The notes under the pieces: model-generated | Told to the model about the DNA's origin: nothing | Seen by the model: the letters and a program-made list of their open reading frames with translations, nothing else | The model's database searches: none | NCBI GenBank assembly: GCA_017547995.1 | Contig: JAFYNW010000094.1 | Span: forward strand, 1-7,289 | Length of the DNA stretch: 7,289 nucleotides | Reading direction: 5' to 3' | Source: Clostridia bacterium | Lineage (GTDB): Bacteria; Bacillota; Clostridia; Oscillospirales; Butyricicoccaceae | In this document: positions 1 through 6,583 of the stretch, in pieces | How the letters are laid out: each line of letters begins with the position of its first letter | Position numbering within the stretch: position 1 is the first letter of the stretch | Translations under genes and position numbers: made by a program

Positions 1-125
1 AAAAGAACCAAAGAGGCCCAAACTGGTCCACGCAGTTTGATCACGGGACCAAGGGGAGCACCCCTGGACCCCCTTGTGTGTTCGTTCCTCACATATTGAC
101 AGGTTGGGAAGGTTACTGCTCGATG
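1..125. repeat. GC-rich palindromic block, probable dispersed-repeat edge
   Basis: No convincing gene is visible here. The block contains nested inverted repeats: 19-25 pairs with 33-39 (core AAACTG/CAGTTT), GGTCC at 25-29 matches GGACC at 46-50, and CCA-AGGGG at 49-56 pairs with CCCCTGG at 61-67 around AGCA. Short open frames cross it (frame 1 is open to the TGA at 97-99), but none has a ribosome site or a recognisable domain. The look matches the long GC-rich intergenic repeats common in clostridial genomes; that resemblance is from memory, not from a search. The window edge may cut the element. Confidence 0.45.
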
Positions 126-200
126 TGTCATCCTGAGTGTAACGAAGGATCTCCTGCGGTTTGTACAATTTTGTAGGGTACGGCATTTATGACGTACCGC
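126..200. repeat. Two adjacent palindromic repeat modules
   Basis: The first module, 126-153, begins TGTCATCCTGAG and ends GAAGGATCTC, with ATCCT at 130-134 complementary to AGGAT at 146-150. The second, 173-200, starts GTAGGG and ends ACCGC, with GGTACG at 177-182 pairing with CGTACC at 193-198 around a 10-base loop. The GTAGGG...CCGC frame recurs at 863-894 (inverted), 904-931 and 6658-6682, so this is a family rather than a chance palindrome. The AT-rich stretch 201-247 just before the next gene holds nothing I can name. Confidence 0.55.
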
Positions 201-259
201 CTAAGCAATCTGTCGCAGACACTACAATTCTCAATTTTTAACTTCCGAAAGGTAATCCT

Positions 260-808
260 ATGAAACTTACAGTCTGGACAAAACAGCACGAAAACGTGGC
301 TGAAATAATAGAAAAAGAGGGCAGATACACCCCAAAACGGCATATTATTGCCAGAACTGCCGACGACCACGAGGGTCTTGTGCTCAAGTGCTACGACTGG
401 CTTGCAAAAAGGCTTCCAGATAAGCCTGACGATGCCGATTACCCTGTCTGGGTGTCCTTCGAAAAAGAGGCAACGATGCTTCTTCAGCCAGGCTTCGTCA
501 TGCTCGAGCTGGAAATTGACGAAGAAATAATCACGAAAATCAACGTGGAAAAATGGACGTCCATCACAAATTATTCCTATATTCCTCTTGACGAAAAGGA
601 CAGAAAGGCCCATATCGAAATGCTGGGTGAATACGGCACAAACGATATCAAGGCCTTCTCCACAGCCTTTTATCCTCAGATAAAGCGTGAAATTGAGCAT
701 AGCTGGGACAGACTTTTCGACGATAATATCACCATCAGCGGCAACACCAACTGCTACGGCAACGTGTGGGAAATCCGCAAAGAATGGGTGAAAAAGGTGT
801 ATAGATAA
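260..808 (+). CDS. DUF3841 family protein of unknown function
   Basis: This 182-residue protein is predicted to be soluble; no signal peptide or membrane segment is visible. It resembles the DUF3841 family: an N-terminal MKLTVWTKQ strand, a YDWLAKRL helix (45-52), the YPVWVSF strand (61-67), a 'PGFVMLELEI' segment (77-86) and a C-terminal WEIRKEWVKKVYR end (170-182). Length and motif order suit a full-length member. No biochemical role is established for the family that I can cite, and no catalytic motif stands out. The ATG at 260 follows a weak purine-rich site (AAAGGT, 248-253) at 6 bases. Both sides are repeat-rich, so it is probably a single-gene transcription unit, with a possible terminator at 958-988. 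Its mixed codon use (AAA and AAG for Lys) contrasts with nifJ. Confidence 0.85.
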   Translation: MKLTVWTKQHENVAEIIEKEGRYTPKRHIIARTADDHEGLVLKCYDWLAKRLPDKPDDADYPVWVSFEKEATMLLQPGFVMLELEIDEEIITKINVEKWTSITNYSYIPLDEKDRKAHIEMLGEYGTNDIKAFSTAFYPQIKREIEHSWDRLFDDNITISGNTNCYGNVWEIRKEWVKKVYR

Positions 809-817
809 GTAACAGGT

Positions 818-894
818 AATAGTGAATAGTGAAAAGGTGCGGTGTGACGGAGTCACATCAGATAGGGCGGACCGCCGAGGGCGTCGGTCCCTAC
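818..894. repeat. Palindromic intergenic repeat modules
   Basis: Three pieces lie side by side. A short direct repeat AATAGTG occurs at 818-824 and 825-831. A hairpin follows, 841-848 with 852-859 (core TGTGAC/GTCACA, three-base loop). A larger palindrome spans 863-894, with GGACCG at 869-874 pairing with CGGTCC at 885-890. On the minus strand the last module begins GTAGGG and carries CCGCCC near its end, making it an inverted copy of the GTAGGG family. None is followed by a T tract, so these are not ordinary terminators. Confidence 0.55.
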
Positions 895-903
895 ATTAGT
901 CTT

Positions 904-931
904 GTAGGGGAGGGTCTCTGCGCCCTCCCGC
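904..931. repeat. GTAGGG-type palindromic repeat
   Basis: The module starts GTAGGGG and ends CCCGC. GGGAGGG at 908-914 pairs perfectly with CCCTCCC at 923-929 around an 8-base loop. It shares its end motifs with the modules at 173-200 and 6658-6682, while the internal arms differ. This is typical of a dispersed palindromic family in which structure is kept more than sequence. Confidence 0.6.
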
Positions 932-957
932 AAATGAATAACCCGGGTTTCTGCGGT

Positions 958-988
958 GCAGATTTTTACTCACCAATCTGCCTTTTTT
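958..988 (+). terminator. Probable rho-independent terminator upstream of nifJ
   Basis: GCAGATT at 958-964 pairs with AATCTGC at 975-981 (7 base pairs, 10-base loop), followed by one C and six T (983-988). It would stop transcripts coming from the DUF3841 gene before nifJ. The stem is modest in GC, so strength is uncertain. Confidence 0.55.
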
Positions 989-1062
989 AACTTTCCATAT
1001 AATTTATACAATTATCCATAGTCAAATCAAATGTAAAATTATAACTTTCAATTAAAAAGGTC

Positions 1063-1091
1063 TTGATTATTTCAGTTTTATTTGATATCAT
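1063..1091 (+). promoter_or_regulatory. Candidate sigma-A promoter of nifJ
   Basis: TTGATT at 1063-1068 (-35) and TATCAT at 1086-1091 (-10) are separated by exactly 17 bases, inside a very AT-rich stretch (989-1130). Transcription would begin near 1098, giving a leader of about 50 bases. A second TTGATA at 1082-1087 lacks a well-spaced -10. No operator could be named with confidence. Confidence 0.5.
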
Positions 1092-1146
1092 ATAAGGTGA
1101 GATAATAAGAAAAACCCTATAAAATAAATTATGGAGGAAAACTCAT

Positions 1147-4100
1147 ATGGTAACAAGAAAAATGAAGACCATGGACGGTAACAACGCTGCCGCTCATGTG
1201 TCCTATGCTTTCACAGAAGTTGCAGGTATCTTCCCTATTACTCCTTCTTCTGTTATGGCAGAACTTACAGACTCCTGGAGTGCTGTAGGCCAGAAGAACA
1301 TCTTCGGTCAGGAAGTTAAGGTTATCGAAATGCAGTCCGAAGCTGGTGCTGCTGGTGCTGTTCACGGCTCCCTCACAGCTGGTGCTCTCACAACAACTTA
1401 CACTGCATCTCAGGGCCTTCTCCTCATGATCCCTAACATGTACAAGATCGCTGGCGAACTTCTCCCAGGCGTTATCCACTGTTCCGCTCGTGCTCTTGCT
1501 TCTCATGCTCTCTCTATCTTCGGCGATCATTCCGACGTTATGGCTTGCCGTCAGACAGGTTTCGCAATGCTCGCTTCTTCCAACCAGCAGGAAGTTATGG
1601 ACCTCGGTGCTGTAGCTCATCTCGCAGCTATCAAGGGTCGCGTTCCATTCCTTCACTTCTTCGATGGTTTCCGTACATCTCACGAAATCCAGAAGATCGC
1701 TGTTTGGGATTACGAAGATCTTAAGGAAATGGTAGACTTCGACGCTATCAAGGAATTCCGTGCTCGTGCTCTCAACCCAGAACACCCAGTTCTCCGTGGT
1801 ACAGCTCAGAACCCTGATATCTTCTTCCAGGCTCGCGAAGCTTCCAACCCATTCTACAACGCTCTCCCAGCAGTTGTTGAAGAATACATGGCTAAGGTTA
1901 ACGAAAAGATCGGCACAAACTACGGCCTCTTCAACTACTACGGTGCAGAAGACGCAACAGACGTTATCGTTGCTATGGGTTCCGTTTGTGACACAATCGA
2001 AGAAGTTATCGACTACAAGCTCGCTCAGGGCGAAAAGGTTGGTCTCGTAAAGGTACGTCTCTACCGTCCATTCGTAACAGAAAAGTTCGTTGCAGCTCTT
2101 CCAAAGACAGTTAAGAACATCTCCGTTCTCGACAGAACAAAGGAACCAGGCGCAATCGGCGAACCACTCTACCTCGACGTTGTAACAGCTCTTGCTCACG
2201 AAGGCATCCAGGCTAACGTAACAGGCGGCCGTTACGGTCTCGGCTCCAAGGACGTTCCACCAGCAGTTATCTTCGCTACATACGAAAACATGAAGGCTGC
2301 TGCACCAAAGCGTATGTTCACACTTGGTATCACAGACGACGTTACAAACCTCTCCCTCGACACAGATCCAAACTGCCCAGACACATCTGCTGCTGGCACA
2401 GTTTCCTGTAAGTTCTGGGGTCTCGGCGGTGACGGTACTGTTGGTGCTAACAAGAACTCCATCAAGATCATCGGTGACCACACAGACAAGTATGCACAGG
2501 CTTACTTCGCATACGACTCCAAGAAGACAGGTGGTATCACAGTTTCCCACCTCCGCTTCGGTGATGCTCCAATCCGTTCCACATACTTCGTAACAAAGGC
2601 TGACTTCGTTGCTTGCCATAACCCATCTTACATCACAAAGTATGATATGGTTCAGGACGTAAAGCCAGGTGGTACATTCCTCCTCAACTGCCAGTGGAAG
2701 CCAGAAGAAATCGCTGAATACCTCCCTAACAAGGTTAAGGCTCTCCTCGCTAAGAACAACATCAACTTCTATATCGTAAACGCTATCGACCTCGCTCGTG
2801 AAATCGGTATGGGCAAGAGAACTAACACAATTCTCCAGTCCGCATTCTTCGCACTCTCCGGTATTCTTCCAATCGAAGAAGCTGTTGACTACATGAAGGC
2901 TGCTGCTCTCAAGTCCTACGGCAAGAAGGGCCAGGATATCGTTGATATGAACTACGCAGCTATCGACGCTGGTTACAAGGCTCTCAACAAGATCGAAGTA
3001 CCAGCTGAATGGGCTAACCTCGTTGACGACTCTGTTGAAGCAGAAGTTAAGGGCAACCGTCCAGAACTCGTTAAGTACGTCAAGGAAATCCTCAACCCAG
3101 TTGCTGCTCAGAAGGGTGACTCCCTCCCAGTTTCCACATTCACATCTATGCCTGACGGTACATTCCCAGTAGGCGCAGCTGCTTACGAAAAGCGCGGCGT
3201 TGCTGTTGACGTTCCAGCTTGGGATGCTCAGAAGTGTATCCAGTGTAACCAGTGTGCAATGGTATGTTCTCACGCTGCTATTCGTCCATTTGCTCTTAAC
3301 AAGGAAGAAATGGCTAACGCTCCAGCTTCCATCAAGACAAAGGCAATGGTAGGTAAGGACCTCGGTGATTACCAGTTCACAATGGCTGTTTCCGTACTCG
3401 ACTGTATGGGTTGCGGCCTCTGCGAAAAGGTATGTCCAGTAAAGGCTATCGAAATGAAGCCACAGGCTTCCCAGTACGATCAGCAGCCAGTATTCGACTA
3501 CGCTGTTGAAAACGTAGAATACAAGGAATTCCCAGCATTCCCAGTTAACACAGTTAAGGGCTCCCAGTTCCGTCAGCCAATGCTCGAATTCTCCGGCGCT
3601 TGCGCAGGTTGCGTAGAAACAGCTTATGCTCGTCTCGTAACTCAGCTCTTCGGCGACAGAATGTACATTGCTAACGCAACAGGCTGTTCCTCCATCTGGG
3701 GCGGCTCCGCACCTACAACTCCATACACAGTAAACAAGCTCGGCAAGGGTCCAGCATGGGCTAACTCCCTCTTCGAAGACAATGCTGAATTTGGTCTCGG
3801 TATGGCAACAGGTGTTCGTCAGATCCGTGAAAGAATGGCTGCTAAGCTCGCAGACCTCAAGGAAACACTCGCTTGTGACGAATGCAAGGCTATCGTAGAC
3901 TACTGGTTCGAAACAATGCAGGATGGCCAGAAGAACGGCAAGGCAACTGAAGCTCTCGTTGCTCTCCTCGAAAAGCTCGATACAGAAGCTGCTAAGGAAA
4001 TCCTCGAATATAAGGACTTCCTCTCCAAGAAGTCTATCTGGATCTTCGGTGGTGACGGTTGGGCATACGACATCGGTTACGGCGGTCTCGACCACGTAAT

Positions 4101-4686
4101 CGCTTCCGGCGAAGACATCAACATCTTCGTATTCGACACAGAAGTTTACTCCAACACAGGTGGTCAGGCTTCCAAGTCCACACAGATCGGCCAGACAGCT
4201 CAGTTCGCTGCAGCTGGTAAGTCCGTCGCTAAGAAGGACCTCACAGGTATCGCTATCGCTTACCACTACGTATACGTAGCACAGGTAGGTATGGGCGCTA
4301 ACCAGGCTCAGACTGTTAAGGCTCTCGTTGAAGCTGAAAGCTACAACGGCCCATCCCTCATCGTTGGTTATGCTCCATGTGAAATGCACGGCCTTAAGGG
4401 CGGTATGACAAACTCCCAGTCCGAAATCAAGTTCGCTGTTGAATCCGGTTACTGGCACCTCTTCCGCTACGACCCACGTCTCGCTGCTGAAGGCAAGAAC
4501 GGCTTCCAGCTCGACTCTAAGGAACCAAACCTCGAAAACTACAGAAAGTTCCTCATGAACGAAGTACGTTACACAGGTCTCGTACGTCAGTTCCCAGAAC
4601 GTGCTGAAGTTCTCTTCGCTAAGGCTGAAAAGGCAGCTAAGGAAAAGTACGAACTCATGAAGCTCCGTGCTGAACACGGTGTTTAA
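1147..4686 (+). CDS. nifJ: Pyruvate:ferredoxin (flavodoxin) oxidoreductase, single-chain
   Basis: This cytoplasmic enzyme oxidises pyruvate with CoA to acetyl-CoA and CO2, reducing ferredoxin or flavodoxin. The 1179 residues carry all fused domains: the N-terminal pyruvate-binding domain with T32 in FPITPSS, E65 and R115; domain II; the gamma domain; the EKR linker (681-683); and a two-cluster ferredoxin domain, C697-C700-C703-C707 and C753-C756-C759-C763. The C-terminal thiamine-diphosphate domain has the GDG motif near 969-971, N1003 in YSNTGGQ, and proximal-cluster cysteines C819, C822, C847 and C1078. These cysteines sit at a constant +7 from Desulfovibrio africanus C812, C815, C840 and C1071, so nothing key is missing. 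The chain ends before the D. africanus C-terminal extension (domain VII). GGAGG at 1133-1137, 9 bases before the ATG, fixes the start. Codon use is extremely biased, as in very highly expressed genes. Transcription is probably monocistronic. Confidence 0.98.
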   Translation: MVTRKMKTMDGNNAAAHVSYAFTEVAGIFPITPSSVMAELTDSWSAVGQKNIFGQEVKVIEMQSEAGAAGAVHGSLTAGALTTTYTASQGLLLMIPNMYKIAGELLPGVIHCSARALASHALSIFGDHSDVMACRQTGFAMLASSNQQEVMDLGAVAHLAAIKGRVPFLHFFDGFRTSHEIQKIAVWDYEDLKEMVDFDAIKEFRARALNPEHPVLRGTAQNPDIFFQAREASNPFYNALPAVVEEYMAKVNEKIGTNYGLFNYYGAEDATDVIVAMGSVCDTIEEVIDYKLAQGEKVGLVKVRLYRPFVTEKFVAALPKTVKNISVLDRTKEPGAIGEPLYLDVVTALAHEGIQANVTGGRYGLGSKDVPPAVIFATYENMKAAAPKRMFTLGITDDVTNLSLDTDPNCPDTSAAGTVSCKFWGLGGDGTVGANKNSIKIIGDHTDKYAQAYFAYDSKKTGGITVSHLRFGDAPIRSTYFVTKADFVACHNPSYITKYDMVQDVKPGGTFLLNCQWKPEEIAEYLPNKVKALLAKNNINFYIVNAIDLAREIGMGKRTNTILQSAFFALSGILPIEEAVDYMKAAALKSYGKKGQDIVDMNYAAIDAGYKALNKIEVPAEWANLVDDSVEAEVKGNRPELVKYVKEILNPVAAQKGDSLPVSTFTSMPDGTFPVGAAAYEKRGVAVDVPAWDAQKCIQCNQCAMVCSHAAIRPFALNKEEMANAPASIKTKAMVGKDLGDYQFTMAVSVLDCMGCGLCEKVCPVKAIEMKPQASQYDQQPVFDYAVENVEYKEFPAFPVNTVKGSQFRQPMLEFSGACAGCVETAYARLVTQLFGDRMYIANATGCSSIWGGSAPTTPYTVNKLGKGPAWANSLFEDNAEFGLGMATGVRQIRERMAAKLADLKETLACDECKAIVDYWFETMQDGQKNGKATEALVALLEKLDTEAAKEILEYKDFLSKKSIWIFGGDGWAYDIGYGGLDHVIASGEDINIFVFDTEVYSNTGGQASKSTQIGQTAQFAAAGKSVAKKDLTGIAIAYHYVYVAQVGMGANQAQTVKALVEAESYNGPSLIVGYAPCEMHGLKGGMTNSQSEIKFAVESGYWHLFRYDPRLAAEGKNGFQLDSKEPNLENYRKFLMNEVRYTGLVRQFPERAEVLFAKAEKAAKEKYELMKLRAEHGV

Positions 4687-4729
4687 TAGGTAAGTCTTTG
4701 CTTTAACTTATTAGCATTATAACAATATT

Positions 4730-4762
4730 ATACCCGGGGAAGTTTTCTTCCCCGGGTATTTT
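4730..4762 (+). terminator. Strong intrinsic terminator of nifJ
   Basis: A 13-base-pair perfect stem (4730-4742 with 4747-4759; core CCCGGGGAAG/CTTCCCCGGG) closes on a TTTT loop and is followed by a short T-rich tail. It lies 44 bases after the nifJ stop and separates nifJ from the DUF3842 gene. Confidence 0.92.
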
Positions 4763-4791
4763 AGAAAATCTTCCATATCCGGAGTCACAAA

Positions 4792-5205
4792 GTGAAAACT
4801 AATATTCTGATAATTGATGGTCAGGGCGGCCAGCTCGGCAGCCAGATTATCAAGGCTCTTACAGAAAAATACGACGGTCTGGAAATAACAGCCGTCGGTA
4901 CTAATTCCGCAGCCACAGCTGCTATGATGAAGGCGGGGGCAAGCAAGGCGGCAACAGGGGAGAATCCTGTAGTGGTTGCCTGCAGAAAAGCGGATATCAT
5001 CATCGGTCCCCTCGGCATAGTGATCGCAGACTCTCTTGTAGGAGAGGTTACGCCGAAGATGGCTGTCGCCATCGGTCAGGCAGACGCTGTGCGTATTCTT
5101 ATTCCGGTGAATAAATGTGAAAATTTGGTGGCAGGCGTGGACAAAGTGCCAACTTCCCTGCTGATTGGGGATGCTGTCGCAAAGGTGGCACAGTATCTCA
5201 TATAA
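4792..5205 (+). CDS. DUF3842 family protein
   Basis: This small 137-residue soluble protein matches the DUF3842 family. It has an N-terminal ILIIDGQGGQLGSQ segment (5-18) resembling a Rossmann-type glycine-rich nucleotide loop, the AVGTNSAAT segment (34-42), the ATGENPVVV stretch (54-62), DIIIGPLGIVIADS (68-81), and ILIPVNKCE (102-110) with a conserved-looking cysteine. The family has no established function; a nucleotide- or cofactor-binding role is only an inference from the glycine-rich strand-loop. Translation starts at GTG, with GGAG at 4781-4784 placed 7 bases upstream. The gene lies just 29 bases beyond the nifJ terminator with no convincing promoter in between, so it may live on read-through or on a promoter I cannot see. 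The ECF S-component gene lies 142 bases downstream on the same strand and could be co-transcribed. Confidence 0.88.
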   Translation: MKTNILIIDGQGGQLGSQIIKALTEKYDGLEITAVGTNSAATAAMMKAGASKAATGENPVVVACRKADIIIGPLGIVIADSLVGEVTPKMAVAIGQADAVRILIPVNKCENLVAGVDKVPTSLLIGDAVAKVAQYLI

Positions 5206-5333
5206 CGCTTCGTCCTGAAGGACGGGGTAAGAAACAGAAGTTTCATAAATCCCGAAATATTTATTTTATTGACGATGCCATGAAGGCGTTGGTGTCCCTG
5301 AAGGGTGAGCCACGTCTTTTTTTGTACCGTCGG
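5206..5333 (+). promoter_or_regulatory. Structured leader, candidate cis-regulatory RNA of the ECF gene
   Basis: Successive hairpins fill the leader. CGTCC/GGACG (5211-5215, 5220-5224) has a TGAA loop, extendable outward by wobble pairs. GAAAC/GTTTC (5231-5235, 5240-5244) has loop AGAA and is enclosed by CGGG/CCCG (5223-5226, 5251-5254). GCC/GGC (5277-5279 region, 5285-5287) and CCC/GGG (5296-5298, 5303-5305, loop TGAA) follow. GACG at 5271-5274 and CGTC at 5313-5316 enclose the last two hairpins as a branched element, directly followed by seven T (5317-5323), as in a transcription-attenuating leader. I do not recognise a known riboswitch class; conserved cores of TPP, FMN, cobalamin, THF and fluoride riboswitches are not apparent. 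A plain terminator of the DUF3842 gene is the alternative. Confidence 0.5.
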
Positions 5334-5347
5334 AAAGAGGAAAACTT

Positions 5348-5878
5348 ATGAAACACTCAGAACTCAAAAAAATGGTATTATCAGCACTCTTCCTTGCATT
5401 AGGTCTTGTGCTTCCATTCCTTACAGGTCAGATTCCTGAAATCGGCTCTATGCTCTGCCCTATGCACATCCCTGCCCTCCTCTGCGGCTTCTTCTGCGGC
5501 TGGAAATGGGGTCTGCTCGTCGGCTTTGTAACACCGCTCTTGCGCTCCATGCTCTTCGGTATGCCTCCAATGTATCCTGTTGCAGTATGTATGAGCCTCG
5601 AGCTTGCAACTTATGCAGTCGTATCGGCAATTATGTATGCAAAGCTTCCTGAAAAGAAGAGCTCGGTCTACGTTGCACTCATCACAGCTATGATTGCAGG
5701 CCGTATCGTCTGGGGCGCAGCAAGATTTGTATGCGCTGGCCTTAACGTTTCTGCATTCGGTCTTTCTGCATTCTGGGCAGGCGCTGTCACAACAGCAATT
5801 CCCGGCATCATCCTGCAGATTATCGTAATCCCTGTGCTCGTCATCGCACTTAAAAAGTATACACAAAGCGAACAGTAA
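5348..5878 (+). CDS. ECF transporter S component (vitamin uptake), substrate unassigned
   Basis: This integral membrane protein of 176 residues has about six hydrophobic segments (roughly 9-27, 38-57, 58-73, 77-98, 106-129, 141-168), the usual size and fold of an energy-coupling-factor S subunit. It would bind a vitamin or precursor and use a shared EcfA-EcfA'-EcfT module encoded elsewhere, as none is present here. The CPMHIPALLCG (37-47), GMPP (71-74), AGRIVWG (117-123) and AIPGIILQ (150-157) motifs recall the COG4684 group, some members of which were predicted to carry pantothenate (PanT). That substrate is a weak guess and I leave the symbol empty. The start is set by GAGG at 5337-5340, 7 bases before the ATG. 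A structured leader with a T7 tract precedes it, and a bidirectional terminator follows. Confidence 0.85.
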   Translation: MKHSELKKMVLSALFLALGLVLPFLTGQIPEIGSMLCPMHIPALLCGFFCGWKWGLLVGFVTPLLRSMLFGMPPMYPVAVCMSLELATYAVVSAIMYAKLPEKKSSVYVALITAMIAGRIVWGAARFVCAGLNVSAFGLSAFWAGAVTTAIPGIILQIIVIPVLVIALKKYTQSEQ

Positions 5879-5882
5879 TAAT

Positions 5883-5912
5883 AAAAGCCACTCCATACGG
5901 AGTGGCTTTTTT
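5883..5912. terminator. Bidirectional terminator between convergent genes
   Basis: A perfect 12-base-pair stem (5883-5894 with 5899-5910; core GCCACTCC/GGAGTGGC) with loop ATAC is flanked by A-rich sequence on the left and six T on the right. It ends the ECF S-component transcript and, with a shorter T run, can also serve the minus-strand DUF4430 gene that stops at 5916. A near-copy lies at 6756-6785. Confidence 0.92.
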
Positions 5913-5915
5913 CTG

Positions 5916-6344
5916 TTATTCCATAATTGTATATTCAAGCTTATATGCCGCGCTTGTGTCGATTTCTGTCATATCAACGCCTGTCATTGCATATTCATCA
6001 TTGACGTAGAATGCCCAGTAGCTCATATTTTCGTCATAATCGGCAAGCATACCGTTGACAGAATCAATGTAAAGACCAAAACTGCCGACTTCGCCTTCGA
6101 TGAGCTTATTTTCAATGAGTGCATCGCCAACTGTTGCGGCATCGGTATTGATTGTGAATGTAACCGACTTGTCTTCGCACACAACGTCGATTTTGAAGGT
6201 CACTGCGCCTTCGCCCACTTCGGCATCCTTTGTGTGGATTGCGTCTTTCCAGAGGTCAGACGTTTCTTCGGCCTTGCAGGCTGTGAGCGCGAATGCCATA
6301 ACGATGACAAGAGCGAGAGAGAGTATGCGTTTTACGTTTTTCAT
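5916..6344 (-). CDS. DUF4430 lipoprotein, predicted corrinoid-binding
   Basis: A 142-residue exported lipoprotein. Residues 1-22 are a signal peptide (basic MKNVKR, hydrophobic core) ending in lipobox LTAC, with C23 as the lipid-anchored residue. After a short linker, residues from about 48 to the end form one DUF4430 domain with its hallmark GLYIDSVNGM, the SYWAFYVNDEYA strand and the MTGVDMTEID turn. This family is related to the C-terminal domain of transcobalamin and intrinsic factor. With a cobalamin-type riboswitch directly upstream, I infer capture of cobalamin or another corrinoid at the cell surface. The start at 6344 is chosen because AAAGGA on the minus strand (6354-6359) lies 9 bases upstream and the signal peptide begins there. 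The reading frame stays open back to 6539, but that part is riboswitch. No ABC or ECF cobalamin permease gene is adjacent. Confidence 0.92.
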   Translation of the reverse strand: MKNVKRILSLALVIVMAFALTACKAEETSDLWKDAIHTKDAEVGEGAVTFKIDVVCEDKSVTFTINTDAATVGDALIENKLIEGEVGSFGLYIDSVNGMLADYDENMSYWAFYVNDEYAMTGVDMTEIDTSAAYKLEYTIME

Positions 6345-6379
6345 GGTGATTTGTCCTTTCTTTTTTGAAATATAAAGAC

Positions 6380-6409
6380 AAAATAAAAAGTACTCTTTCG
6401 GAAGAGTAC
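6380..6409 (-). terminator. Riboswitch expression-platform terminator
   Basis: On the minus strand GTACTCTT (6409-6402) pairs with AAGAGTAC (6397-6390) around a four-base loop, followed at once by TTTTTATTTT (6389-6380). It lies between the cobalamin-type aptamer and the DUF4430 ribosome site, so ligand binding would be expected to favour this hairpin and stop transcription. Confidence 0.85.
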
Positions 6410-6410
6410 G

Positions 6411-6563
6411 TGCCATGAAATACACGTCCCCTCCATGACAGCCGATGACTGCCATTAGTGCCCAAAGAGACCTTTTTTGTGTCGCAGGACGGTAAGTAAC
6501 CCGACTTTTACGGTAATGGCTGTTGCTGCGGATTTCCACCGCGATTCCCTCAGCCGTACTGCG
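6411..6563 (-). promoter_or_regulatory. Cobalamin-class riboswitch
   Basis: Read on the minus strand, the leader has the cobalamin core: GGGAAT (6549-6544), then GGTGGAAATCC (6540-6530), GC, a GCCATTACCGT element (6520-6510) in place of the usual GCnACTGT, and AAGTCGGGTTACTTACC (6507-6491) resembling the B12 box AGTCAGGAnACCTGCC. A P1 stem closes the core: CGCAG (6563-6559) with CTGCG (6487-6483), and ACGG (6557-6554) with CCGT (6492-6489), one mismatch between. Downstream is a GGCAG/CTGTC hairpin of the sort that could form the loop contact with the core, then a TGTCATG/CATGGCA stem and the terminator. The insert between the core and the B12 box is very short, so it resembles the compact cobalamin classes. 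The core is divergent, so subclass and preferred ligand (adenosyl-, aquo- or methylcobalamin) cannot be read. Confidence 0.82.
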
Positions 6564-6583
6564 TTTATCATTTTGTCGGTATA

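Noticed and set aside
128..856. A 242-codon minus-strand frame over the DUF3841 gene
   Set aside because: It is antisense to a recognisable family member, starts and ends in repeat sequence, and has no domain.
818..931. Possible CRISPR or tandem array
   Set aside because: The palindromes differ in sequence and spacing; there are no identical repeats with regular spacers and no cas genes.
1129..4677. A 1182-codon minus-strand open frame lying over nifJ
   Set aside because: It is in codon register with nifJ and open only because nifJ avoids TTA, CTA and TCA. Its translation is rich in Cys, Val and Ser with no recognisable domain.
5269..5274. TTGACG as a -35 box for the ECF S gene
   Set aside because: No -10 box is found at a 16-18 base spacing, and the bases are part of the branched hairpin.
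5399..5938. Minus-strand frame opposite the ECF S component
   Set aside because: It crosses the bidirectional terminator, overlaps a clear membrane-protein gene and resembles no family.
6345..6539. N-terminal extension of the DUF4430 protein (65 residues)
   Set aside because: The extension encodes the cobalamin riboswitch and its terminator. The start at 6344 has a proper ribosome site and begins a standard lipoprotein signal peptide.
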